From: Streptomyces canus
Lineage (GTDB): Bacteria > Actinomycetota > Actinomycetes > Streptomycetales > Streptomycetaceae
Reading direction: 5' to 3'
NCBI RefSeq assembly: GCF_001514145.1
Contig: NZ_KQ948667.1
Location: 186,001-250,000, forward strand
Length of the DNA: 64,000 bases
The stretch's first letter is position 1; the number at the start of each line of letters is the position of its first letter. The notes below the pieces were generated by a model. The model saw nothing but the letters and a program-made list of their open reading frames with translations, was not told the DNA's origin and ran no database searches. Below, in pieces: positions 8,622 to 16,025 of the stretch. The translations under genes and the position numbers were made by a program.

Positions 8622-9104
8622 ATGACCGAATCCGACCACTCGCGCGTGCCCGGTCTCCTGCCGGACGCGATCCACCGGGCCGCGAAACCCGGGACAGTTC
8701 TTCTGCGGCTGGAGACCACGCCATCCCGGGAAGGGAGTCTCGACGGCGCGTGGTGGCCGCGTTCCCGCGACATCGGCGCGGAGCTGCCCGACCTCATCCA
8801 TGTGCTGACCGGACACCTCGGCCCCATCACTCGCGTCGGCCTGGACACCACCGCATGGGACGAACTTCCCACGCGCCTGGTCATCGACGACCGGGTGGTC
8901 CATATCGACTCCTTCCCGGTCGGTGACAACACCGTCCTGATCACCCGGGGCGACCAGGACCACTTCTCCCTTCTCGTGGTCCCACCGCACACGACACCCG
9001 ATGCCGCACATGCCGCCATGGCCAGAGCCGTCCGGCTCGACAACACCTCGCCTGCCGCTCAGATCCTCATCGACACCGGCACCCATGGGCGATCGGGTGA
9101 GTAG
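8622..9104 (+). CDS. DUF5994-family protein (second copy)
   Basis: 160 residues from ATG 8622. It shares the block SLDGAWWPRSRDIGAELPDLIHVLTGHLGPITRVGLD with the copy at 6813-7421, including the WWPRSRD core, and also has the FSLLVVPPHT strand. The rest is diverged, so this is an old paralogue, not a recent duplication. Role unknown. Confidence 0.8.
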   Translation: MTESDHSRVPGLLPDAIHRAAKPGTVLLRLETTPSREGSLDGAWWPRSRDIGAELPDLIHVLTGHLGPITRVGLDTTAWDELPTRLVIDDRVVHIDSFPVGDNTVLITRGDQDHFSLLVVPPHTTPDAAHAAMARAVRLDNTSPAAQILIDTGTHGRSGE

Positions 9105-9714
9105 GTGGCGGGTCGCACCGCAGTGCTGATCTCAGCTTGTGGTGAGCGGTTGGCGACGATCGCCGTTCGAGGCGGATTTTCTCACCGTCAAGCGCGCTAA
9201 AATCTATCGTGGCTGAAGTAGACATTGGGTGCCGCCATGGTTATGGTTTCTCTCGTAGCCCAGAGAGACAGAAGGGCCCGGCAGACACGAACTGCCTGGC
9301 AGCAGTACGTAGTTGCAGTGCGCAGGACGGTGCGGTGGTGGAGTTCCGAAGCCAGGGCTGTTGCAGGACGGCGACGGGGCTGACGACCGGACCGGGTGGC
9401 CCGCAGTGATCAGGGGCCACCATTCGCAGTACCCCGTTTGGCAAGTGATTGGTTCAGAGGGAAGAACGGAGGAGCCGAGCGCCATCAGGATCGCCCGGGC
9501 GGAAGTGCTGAGCCCGGGTACCGCAGGACATCGATAGTGAGGTGGTCTCCGGTCAGGCAACCGCGATCCCAGCAGCCCCGACAGCATCTCGATCGGGTCT
9601 GCGGAAACAGAAGGCCGGCGCAGTACCAGGGCCGGCAGATGGTGTAGCAGTTCCTCCGGGGTCCTGGTGCCGTACGGCACCAGGACCCCTCCACGCGTTC
9701 CACAGAGAGGTGAG
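9105..9714 (+). other. Long leader/intergenic region with RNA-like structure before the MerR gene
   Basis: 610 bp without a Streptomyces-like coding frame. An AT-rich start (GCTAAAATCTATCG near 9197) could be a promoter. Downstream come successive hairpin-like elements, for example TCTCTC/GAGAGA near 9248-9268 and CCGGCAG/CTGCC near 9279-9300, ending in a perfect palindrome at 9658-9689. A 48-codon frame (9237-9383, very Arg/Trp-rich, low third-position GC) exists but is not convincing as a gene. A structured 5' UTR is the best explanation. Confidence 0.45.
9658..9689. promoter_or_regulatory. Perfect 32-bp palindrome before the MerR gene
   Basis: GGGGTCCTGGTGCCGT and its exact reverse complement abut with no loop, 25 bp before the MerR start codon. 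It could be an operator for the dimeric MerR-type product (autoregulation) or a hairpin occluding translation or terminating the leader transcript. Confidence 0.75.
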
Positions 9715-10047
9715 ATGACAGCAGACGATTCCTTCGGCCGTCTCGACGACGACGATTACCCCGCCTACACCATGGGCCGAGCTGCCGAGATGCTCGGCAC
9801 CACCCCCAGCTTCCTCCGCGCCCTCGGCGAAGCCCGCCTCATCACCCCGCTCCGCTCCGAGGGCGGACATCGCCGCTACTCCCGCTACCAGCTGCGGATC
9901 GCCGCCCGCGCCCGGCAACTCGTCGACCACGGCACCCCCATCGAGGCTGCCTGCCGCATCATCATCCTCGAAGACCAGCTCGAAGAAGCCCAGCGCATCA
10001 ACGCCGAGTACCGCCGCGCGGCCTCCAGGCACACAGTCGGCATCTGA
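9715..10047 (+). CDS. MerR-type helix-turn-helix regulator
   Basis: 110 residues from ATG 9715, preceded by GAGAGG. A winged MerR-like HTH spans about residues 20-75 (YTMGRAAEMLGTTPSFLRALGEARLITPLRSEGGHRRYSRYQL), with the GGHRRY wing signature, then a short helix for dimerisation (ILEDQLEEAQRINAEYR). It has no long effector domain, so it resembles BldC/HspR-like small regulators rather than metal- or drug-sensing MerR proteins. The adjacent palindrome suggests autoregulation. The membrane-protein gene follows on the same strand. Confidence 0.85.
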   Translation: MTADDSFGRLDDDDYPAYTMGRAAEMLGTTPSFLRALGEARLITPLRSEGGHRRYSRYQLRIAARARQLVDHGTPIEAACRIIILEDQLEEAQRINAEYRRAASRHTVGI

Positions 10048-10107
10048 CCCGCAGTCCGCAGCGAGTTGGCAGGCCGCACTGATCCGTCGATTTCAGAAAA
10101 CGAGCGC

Positions 10108-10896
10108 ATGACCGCCGAAGACACACAGCCGCCGGCACACGGGCGCGATCCCCAACCTCGCCCCGGCACCACTCCCGACGTCCTGCGGCCCGCGGTCGAT
10201 GCGCCTGCCGGCCCAACCTGCCTGCCGACTGCCGCCGGCCTGGAAGGCGGGGCGGAGCGTGTGGCGGCTGTGCTGAAGCCGAGGATGCGGGGCTGGCTGC
10301 ACGCCGGCGTGTTCCCCCTGGCTCTCATCGGCGGCATCGTCCTCATCGCCGTCTCGCGCTCGGCGGCGGCAGTGGCGGCCTGCGCGGTGTACGCGCTGTC
10401 GGCCTGTCTGCTGTTCGGCACCAGCGGGGTCTACCACCGCGGAACCTGGGGTCCGCGCGGGGAGGCGGTCCTGCGGCGGCTGGACCACGCGAACATCTTC
10501 CTGATCATCGCCGGCACCTACACCCCGCTGGCGGTACTGCTGCTGTCCGCGGGTCAGCAGCGGGTGTTGCTGGCCGTGGTGTGGACGGGGGCCCTGGCCG
10601 GCATCGCCTTCCGCGTCCTGTGGATCGGGGCTCCCCGGTGGTTGTACACCCCGTGCTACATCGCGCTGGGCTGGGTCGCCGTCTTCAACCTGCCCGACTT
10701 CGCACGCACCGGCGGCACCGCGGTCGTCGTACTCGTCATCGTCGGCGGTCTGCTCTACACCGCGGGCGCCGTCGTCTACGGACTCAAGCGCCCCGACCCG
10801 TCACCGGCCTGGTTCGGCTTCCACGAGGTCTTCCACGCCCTGACCATCGCGGCCTTCACCGCGCACTACACGGCCATCCTCCTGGCAGCCACATGA
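10108..10896 (+). CDS. Hemolysin III / TrhA (PAQR-like) membrane protein
   Basis: 262 residues from ATG 10108; an in-frame GTG at 10066 would add 14. After a ~55-residue disordered Pro-rich head, family homology starts at RVAAVLKPRMRGWLHAG. Seven hydrophobic helices follow. The family residues are visible: S-x2-YH (SGVYHRG), D in RRLDHANIFLIIAGTYTP, and the closing GFHEVFHALT, a likely metal-binding set. The family is bacterial PAQR-like membrane proteins of unclear enzymology; cytolysis is not established here. Located 60 bp after the MerR gene, possibly co-regulated. Confidence 0.85.
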   Translation: MTAEDTQPPAHGRDPQPRPGTTPDVLRPAVDAPAGPTCLPTAAGLEGGAERVAAVLKPRMRGWLHAGVFPLALIGGIVLIAVSRSAAAVAACAVYALSACLLFGTSGVYHRGTWGPRGEAVLRRLDHANIFLIIAGTYTPLAVLLLSAGQQRVLLAVVWTGALAGIAFRVLWIGAPRWLYTPCYIALGWVAVFNLPDFARTGGTAVVVLVIVGGLLYTAGAVVYGLKRPDPSPAWFGFHEVFHALTIAAFTAHYTAILLAAT

Positions 10897-11089
10897 CCGC
10901 TTGCGGAGGAAGGTCCAAGTCTCCGTGTCAGGTGCCACGGGTCTGACCAGGGTGCCTCGCATCCGCCGCCACCGCCTTTTCCGCACCCAGGAGATCGCCG
11001 CGCGCCTGTCCGCTTGACCGTCCTCACATCGGGTTCCCGCCGTTTCGCGTCGGCGGCAGGCTTCAGCGAGGGCCGGTGCATGGTCGCGC

Positions 11090-12331
11090 TCAGTCGACGG
11101 TGGCGAGGTGATCGGCGTCGCCGCCTCGCCACTCGACGAGGAAGATGGTCGCGTCGTCGGTCGTGGTGCCGCCGCGTTCGTGTTTCAGGGCGTGGGAGAG
11201 CGCTCGCACCACCGCCCGTACCTCCGTGCGGTCGCGGAGGATCCGGTTGGTCCATTCGACGAGCTGTTCCTCCCCGAACTGTTCCCCGCCGGTGTGGTGC
11301 TCCTCGATGAGGCCGTCGGTGAAGCACAGCAACCGGTCGCCGGGTCGCAGCATCCGCTCGGTGACCACCGGCTCCTCACCGCCGAAGCCGACCGGCAACG
11401 TGGTGGGGCTCTCCAGCCGGTCCACCACGGCACGGTCCCGGATCAGAAAGGGAGCCGGGTGGCCTGCGTTGACCCACTGCAGTCGGCCGGTGGTGATGTC
11501 CAGAATCATCATCTGCGCGGTGACGAAGTGGTCGGGGCCGAACTGCTCGTTGATGGCCTTGTCCATGAACGCGTACACCTGGGACAGATCGGTGTGGGCC
11601 CGCCGCGTGTGGCGATAGGCGCCGATGGCCACCGTCGCCATGGTCGCCGCGTCCAGCCCGTGGCCCATCGCGTCGATCATGGCCATGTGCAGGATGTCGC
11701 CGTTGAGGGCGTAGTCGAAGCTGTCGCCGGCCACGTCGTATGCGGGCTCCAGGATCCCGGCCACCTCGACCTGCGGAATCGTCATCGACAGCGGGGGCAG
11801 CAACGACCACTGGATCTCCGCGGCCACGCTCATCGGGGCGCTGCGGCGGGCCTGGAAGAACTGGTCGGTATAGGCGTCCTTGGTGACGATCATGTCCGCG
11901 ACCAGGCCGGCGAGTCTGCGCAGCAGTCGCCGGTCGTCGTCATCGACGCGGTCCAGGGTGACGGCCATCACCCCGATCTGGTCGCTTCCGTCCAGCAGCG
12001 GCAGGTACATCCGCACACTGCCGTCCTTCGGCACCTCCACGGTTCTGCGGCTCAGGAAGGCCTCGCCGGCGGGGGAGTCCTCGACCGACTCGGGGCCCCC
12101 GACCTTCAGCCGCCGGCCCGGCAACGGCACCAGCAGCACCTGTTCGTAGTCCTGCAGGAGGATGGAGACCTCCCGCCCCCCGACCCTGGCCACCTCTTCC
12201 GCGACGAGCGGGGCGATCAGCTCCGGCGGCATCTCGTGTGCGCGGTCCAGCAGCACCCCGAGCAGCCGTTCGCCGAACCCCTCGGACCGGTCCACCCCGA
12301 CCCTGTCCGGCCTGCGCCCACGGTCCGTCAT
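11090..12331 (-). CDS. GAF-SpoIIE (PP2C-type) serine phosphatase
   Basis: 413 residues from ATG 12331. A GAF-like sensor region covers about residues 20-165 (SILLQDYEQVLLVPLPGRRL, MYLPLLDGSDQIGVMAVTL). A PP2C/SpoIIE domain covers about 185-405 with VAGDSFDYAL, DAMGHGLDAA, NAGHPAPFLI and TDDATIFLVEW, the metal-binding Asp/Gly motifs of the family. No HATPase kinase or STAS domain is fused, so it probably dephosphorylates a separate anti-sigma antagonist. Transcribed alone and convergent with the TrhA gene. Confidence 0.9.
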   Translation of the reverse strand: MTDRGRRPDRVGVDRSEGFGERLLGVLLDRAHEMPPELIAPLVAEEVARVGGREVSILLQDYEQVLLVPLPGRRLKVGGPESVEDSPAGEAFLSRRTVEVPKDGSVRMYLPLLDGSDQIGVMAVTLDRVDDDDRRLLRRLAGLVADMIVTKDAYTDQFFQARRSAPMSVAAEIQWSLLPPLSMTIPQVEVAGILEPAYDVAGDSFDYALNGDILHMAMIDAMGHGLDAATMATVAIGAYRHTRRAHTDLSQVYAFMDKAINEQFGPDHFVTAQMMILDITTGRLQWVNAGHPAPFLIRDRAVVDRLESPTTLPVGFGGEEPVVTERMLRPGDRLLCFTDGLIEEHHTGGEQFGEEQLVEWTNRILRDRTEVRAVVRALSHALKHERGGTTTDDATIFLVEWRGGDADHLATVD

Positions 12332-13271
12332 AGCTTCTGCTTCCTTCGTCCTCTGACATGGGGAACTCAGCGAGGTGGCTGCGTCCACGCGGTGTTCGCC
12401 GGGCGGCCCGGTGCCCCGGCCTCGTTGCACCACAGCCGATGCGCGGCGGTGGCGGCCGGAACGGAGCCGGCACCCGACGGCGTATCCCGACGCGATGCCC
12501 GTGGCAACGCACACCCTGCCCCTCTCGGATCCACCAGCAGGCAACCGCGATCAGCTGGGACGACGCAGTCGACCGGCACAGGCTCGCATCGCCGACCGGC
12601 CCAACGAGCCGATTGCGCCATGGGCAGCATGTCGCCCCCGCATTCCCTTCACCCCAAGGAGCTTGGGCCTACGGAGACAGGGGGAAGCCGACAGGTCAGC
12701 GGGCCGGGTCTGGGCCACCGGACGCGGTGTTCGCGCAGACCGCTTCCAGAATGCCGATCCTGCGCCATGTCGGGCCGAGGACGCCGTGGCCCCGCCACTC
12801 CGGACATCGACGGAACGATCACGCCGTGCTGCAACGACCCCGGCGTATACACACCGGGGTCGCCCTTCCGGGCCGGTCGCACGTGAGAGTGTGCCGACCC
12901 GCTTTAATGCTATGCCTGGTGCACATCTCGGGCATCCGGTGTCTCGCGGTTCTCGCGGTTCTCGGGGAGCAGTGCACACGTCACGGCCTCACCACGGCCG
13001 TTCCTGGGACGACCAACCGTGAGGGGATTCCGCTGGCCCGGTGTCCCAGCGCGGGGGAGGGGAGCACAGGAAGAGCTCATGGCGAACCTGACCACGGAGT
13101 GGGAGCCAACTCTCGACTCTCGACGCCCGGTTGGCAATGTGCCCCACATCTCCGGTTGCAGTGCTCAACACTCTCTGGCAGGAGCCCGTGAGAGTCCGTC
13201 GGTAAGGGCGGTCTGGGAGACGGAATTCCAAGACTTTCTCCAGATCTCTCCCAAGGGGCCCTGGAAACCAC
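12332..13271. other. ~0.94 kb stretch without a convincing gene
   Basis: Several long open frames exist on both strands but none has plausible protein composition. Visible elements are an inverted repeat at 12835-12862, short direct repeats (CTCGCGGTT twice near 12939), and a 76-codon frame from ATG 13079 with an AGGAAG ribosome-site-like sequence that runs into the tRNA terminator. The region may be degraded DNA beside the tRNA. Confidence 0.4.
12835..12862. promoter_or_regulatory. Inverted repeat with GTATAC in the loop
   Basis: CGACCCCGG (12835-12843) and CCGGGGTCG (12854-12862) flank a 10-nt loop containing GTATAC. It stands alone in a non-coding stretch, so it could be an operator or an orphan terminator. 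Confidence 0.45.
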
Positions 13272-13309
13272 TCAGGGGCCCGATCCGCTCTCACGGATCA
13301 GGCCCCTGA
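13272..13309 (-). terminator. Terminator of tRNA-Pro
   Basis: A long near-perfect hairpin (TCAGGGGCC..., its complement ending GGCCCCTGA) lies just downstream of the tRNA on the minus strand. Confidence 0.8.
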
Positions 13310-13324
13310 CCTGGTGTTTCACTG

Positions 13325-13398
13325 TCGGGGTGGCGGGATTTGAACCCACGACCTCTTCGTCCCGAACGAAGCGCGCTGCCAAGCTGCGCTACACCCCG
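13325..13398 (-). tRNA. tRNA-Pro, anticodon CGG
   Basis: A 74-nt cloverleaf. The acceptor stem is CGGGGTG/CACCCCG with discriminator A, the D-stem GCGC/GCGC, the anticodon stem CTTCG/CGAAG around the loop TTCGGGA, and the T-arm GTGGGTTCAAATCCCGC. CCA is not encoded. The tRNA marks the border between the accessory left part and the conserved block, a typical integration boundary, but no integrase or attachment-site repeat is seen. Confidence 0.95.
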
Positions 13399-13432
13399 AT
13401 CGTCGCTGCTCGTCGCGGCGACGTCGTTTACT

Positions 13433-14218
13433 TTAGCCCACCGGTGGCTTGAGACGAAATCCGGTTTTGCCGCGGTGGCGGATGGGGTTCGGGCGGGCGT
13501 GGTCGAGGGCGATCAGGAGGATCGCGAGGGCGTAGAAGGAGAGGCCGAGGAGGAGGGCGTTGCCGAGGACGTTCTTGTAGCCGTGGAGGTCCACGTCCAG
13601 GAAGGGGTAGAGGTAGCGGCCGCCCGTGCCCGGAGGGATCAGTTCGCCTCGGGTGAAGGAGAACAGCAGGTACGCCAGGGGGTACAGCAGCCACGACGCC
13701 GCCTGGCGCAGGTGCAGGTGGCCGGGGGCCGTCAGCAGGAGCCAGTCCGCAAGTGCCGCCGCGGGGATCACCGTGTTCAGGAGGTGGGTGGTCACCGCGT
13801 GCCAGCCCGTCGGGTTCGCCGCCGCGCCGGTGAGGGGGAAGGGGCTCGCCGCGTTCGCCAGCAGCAGGTGGTACACGAGGCCTGTGATCGTGACGTACAG
13901 GAGGGCCGCGCCGGTCACGGATGACGGCAGGGGGCGGCGGGCGGTCCACGCCCTGCGGGCCGACAGCAGGAGCACCATCACCAGCAGGATCGTGCTCTGG
14001 ACCGAGAAGTGGCTCAGCGTGCGGATCGAGCTGCTCAGGAGCAGCTCGATGGTCACGGCCGCCGCGGCCGTCAGGGCCACCAGTACGCGGTAGACGGCGG
14101 CCACGGGGTGGCGTACGGGAGCCACCACCGCCGTGGCGGGGACAGGGGAGCGCAGGAATACGGGCATGCCCGGGACAGCGGGGAGATCCGGCATGTCCCT
14201 CGGTATCGGCGCGGTCAT
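13433..14218 (-). CDS. Pr6Pr / FAR-17a-AIG1-like integral membrane protein
   Basis: 261 residues with six predicted transmembrane helices after a Pro-rich N-terminus. Family phrases include TLSHFSVQSTILL, TGLVYHLLLA, HLLNTVIPAAALADWLL, WLLYPLAYLLFSFTRG and the loop GRYLYPFLDVDLHGYKNVLGN. FAR-17a homologues in animals hydrolyse fatty-acid esters; the bacterial Pr6Pr group is uncharacterised. Lies just upstream (in chromosome order) of the metallophosphoesterase on the same strand. Confidence 0.85.
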   Translation of the reverse strand: MTAPIPRDMPDLPAVPGMPVFLRSPVPATAVVAPVRHPVAAVYRVLVALTAAAAVTIELLLSSSIRTLSHFSVQSTILLVMVLLLSARRAWTARRPLPSSVTGAALLYVTITGLVYHLLLANAASPFPLTGAAANPTGWHAVTTHLLNTVIPAAALADWLLLTAPGHLHLRQAASWLLYPLAYLLFSFTRGELIPPGTGGRYLYPFLDVDLHGYKNVLGNALLLGLSFYALAILLIALDHARPNPIRHRGKTGFRLKPPVG

Positions 14219-14313
14219 GCCCTCACGTTAGGCAGAACCGGCAAAAGGGGCGATACGGGCGAGCCGTGCGGGTTAATCTCCCGGCACGGCACCCGTCGTA
14301 CGGCGGCCGGCCC

Positions 14314-15240
14314 CTACTCCCGGCCCACCAGCGTCAGCAGCGTCACCTCGGGCGGGCACGCGAACCGCACCGGCGTATAACGGCTCGCCCCGCATCCCGC
14401 CGACACGTGCAGGTACGACCTGCGGCCCTCCGCCTCGTGCGTGGACAGGCCCTTCACGCGGTCCGTGTCCAGGTCGCAGTTGGTGACGAAGGCGCCGTAG
14501 AAGGGGAGGCAGACCTGGCCGCCGTGGGTGTGGCCGGCGAGGATCAGCGGGTAGTCGTCCGCCGTGAAGGCGTCCAGGGCGCGGAGATACGGGGCGTGTA
14601 CGACGCCCATGGAGAAGTCGGCCGCGCCCGACGGGCCGCCGGCCACCTCCGCGTAGCGGTCCCGCTTGATGTGCGGGTCGTCCAGCCCCGTCAGCTCCAC
14701 CGACACGCCCTCGATCTTCAGCATGCCGCGCGTGTTCGTGAGGTTCTGCCAGCCGGCCGCCTCGAAACCGTCCCGCAGGTCCTCCCACGGGTTGTGGATG
14801 ACCCCCACGGCGGGTGCGTTGCCGTTCAGGCCGTGGCGGCCCTGGGTCTTCTCGTACAGGTAGCGGACGGGGTTACGGAATTTGGGGCCGTAGTAGTCGT
14901 TGGAGCCGAAGACGTACGCGCCCGGGAACTCCATCAGCGGGCCCAGCGCGTCCAGGACCTCGGGCACGGCCTCGGGATCCGACAGGTTGTCGCCCGTGTT
15001 GATCACGAAGTCCGGGCGCAGGCCCGCCAGCGAGCGCAGCCAGCGCTGCTTCTTGCGCTGGCCGCCGACCATGTGGATGTCGGAGACCTGGAGCACCCGC
15101 AACGGGCGCATGCCGGACGGGAGGACGGGGACCGTCACTCGTCGCAGCCGGAAGGAACGGGCTTCGAAACCAGCCGAGTAGACGAGACCGGCGGCGCCAA
15201 CCGCCGCGATCCCCAGGGGAACTCCGTATCGCGCGCGCAT
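14314..15240 (-). CDS. Membrane-anchored metallophosphoesterase (YkuE-like)
   Basis: 308 residues. An N-terminal hydrophobic helix (VPLGIAAVGAAGLVYSAGF) likely acts as anchor. The calcineurin-like metal motifs are present in order: D-x-H (QVSDIHMVGG), GD (INTGDNLS), GSND (in place of GNH, VFGSNDYY), then H (VVHAPYL) and GHTHGGQVCLP. The GSND variant at motif 3 is common in the YkuE-type group. It is expected to act on phospho-substrates outside or at the membrane. It opens a minus-strand pair with the Pr6Pr gene and is divergent from yqeY. Confidence 0.9.
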   Translation of the reverse strand: MRARYGVPLGIAAVGAAGLVYSAGFEARSFRLRRVTVPVLPSGMRPLRVLQVSDIHMVGGQRKKQRWLRSLAGLRPDFVINTGDNLSDPEAVPEVLDALGPLMEFPGAYVFGSNDYYGPKFRNPVRYLYEKTQGRHGLNGNAPAVGVIHNPWEDLRDGFEAAGWQNLTNTRGMLKIEGVSVELTGLDDPHIKRDRYAEVAGGPSGAADFSMGVVHAPYLRALDAFTADDYPLILAGHTHGGQVCLPFYGAFVTNCDLDTDRVKGLSTHEAEGRRSYLHVSAGCGASRYTPVRFACPPEVTLLTLVGRE

Positions 15241-15465
15241 GCCTCCATCGTGTCAGATCACCAAGGCATCCTTGACCGGGCGCCCGCCGTCCCCTGAAGC
15301 AGGGTGCCCGCCGTGCCCGTCAAGCCCGGCGCCCGCCGCTCCCCCGTAAGGCCCGACACCCGCCTCCCCACAAAGCCCCCGCCCGCCTTCCCACAGAGCC
15401 CGGGGCGCCCGCCGTCCCGTAAATGCGCGGGCACCCCCCACCCCGCACCTGCGACAATCAAACGC

Positions 15466-15930
15466 ATGACCACGCTCAAGTCGAAGCTGCAGGAAGACCT
15501 CACCGCCGCCGTGAAGGAGCGCGACGAGCTCCGCTCCTCGACGCTCCGGCTGACGCTCGCCGCGATCACCAAGGAGGAGGTCGCGGGCAAGACGAAGCGC
15601 GAGCTCTCCGACGACGAGGTGCTGAAGGTGATCACCAAGGAGGCGAAGAAGCGCCGCGAGGCCGCGGACGCCTTCGCCCAGGGTGGTCGCGCCGAGTCCG
15701 CCGAGCGGGAGAAGGCGGAGGGCGAGGTCCTCGCCGGGTACCTGCCCAAGCAGCTCGGCGACGACGAGCTGAACGACATCGTCGCCCAGGCGGTCCAGGA
15801 GGCCAGGGCAGCGGGCGCCGAGGGGCCCCGGGCCATGGGCGCCGTCATGAAGATCGTGAACCCGAAGGTGGCCGGCCTGGCCGAGGGCGGCCGCGTCGCC
15901 GCGGTCGTGAAGAAGCTCCTGGCCGGCTGA
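15466..15930 (+). CDS. GatB/YqeY domain protein
   Basis: 154 residues from ATG 15466 (MTTLKSKLQEDL). Full-length stand-alone YqeY: a helical N-terminal half with K/R/E-rich helices, then YLPKQLGDDELNDIVAQAV and a C-terminal GAVMKIVNPKVAGLAEGGRVAAVVKKLL. The domain is shared with the tRNA-binding tail of GatB; the free protein's function is not settled. It converges on the PBP gene with a shared hairpin. Confidence 0.95.
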   Translation: MTTLKSKLQEDLTAAVKERDELRSSTLRLTLAAITKEEVAGKTKRELSDDEVLKVITKEAKKRREAADAFAQGGRAESAEREKAEGEVLAGYLPKQLGDDELNDIVAQAVQEARAAGAEGPRAMGAVMKIVNPKVAGLAEGGRVAAVVKKLLAG

Positions 15931-15963
15931 GACCAGCACCTGGCAGTCACCCGGCAGTCGTAC

Positions 15964-16002
15964 GAGAGCCCGGTCCCGCGCATTCAGCGGGACCGGGCTC
16001 TC
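15964..16002. terminator. Bidirectional terminator between yqeY and the PBP gene
   Basis: A 16-bp perfect stem (15964-15979 with 15987-16002) with a 7-nt loop sits between two convergent genes, usable from both sides. Confidence 0.9.
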
Positions 16003-16025
16003 ATCTGTGTGTACCCCTCCGGGCG

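Noticed and set aside
12358..13191. 277-codon frame in the tRNA-proximal spacer
   Set aside because: Composition not protein-like, no ribosome site, overlapping alternatives on both strands equally long.
13079..13309. 76-codon frame with AGGAAG upstream
   Set aside because: Its 3' third runs through the tRNA terminator hairpin and it has no recognisable domain; kept only as a remark in the spacer entry.
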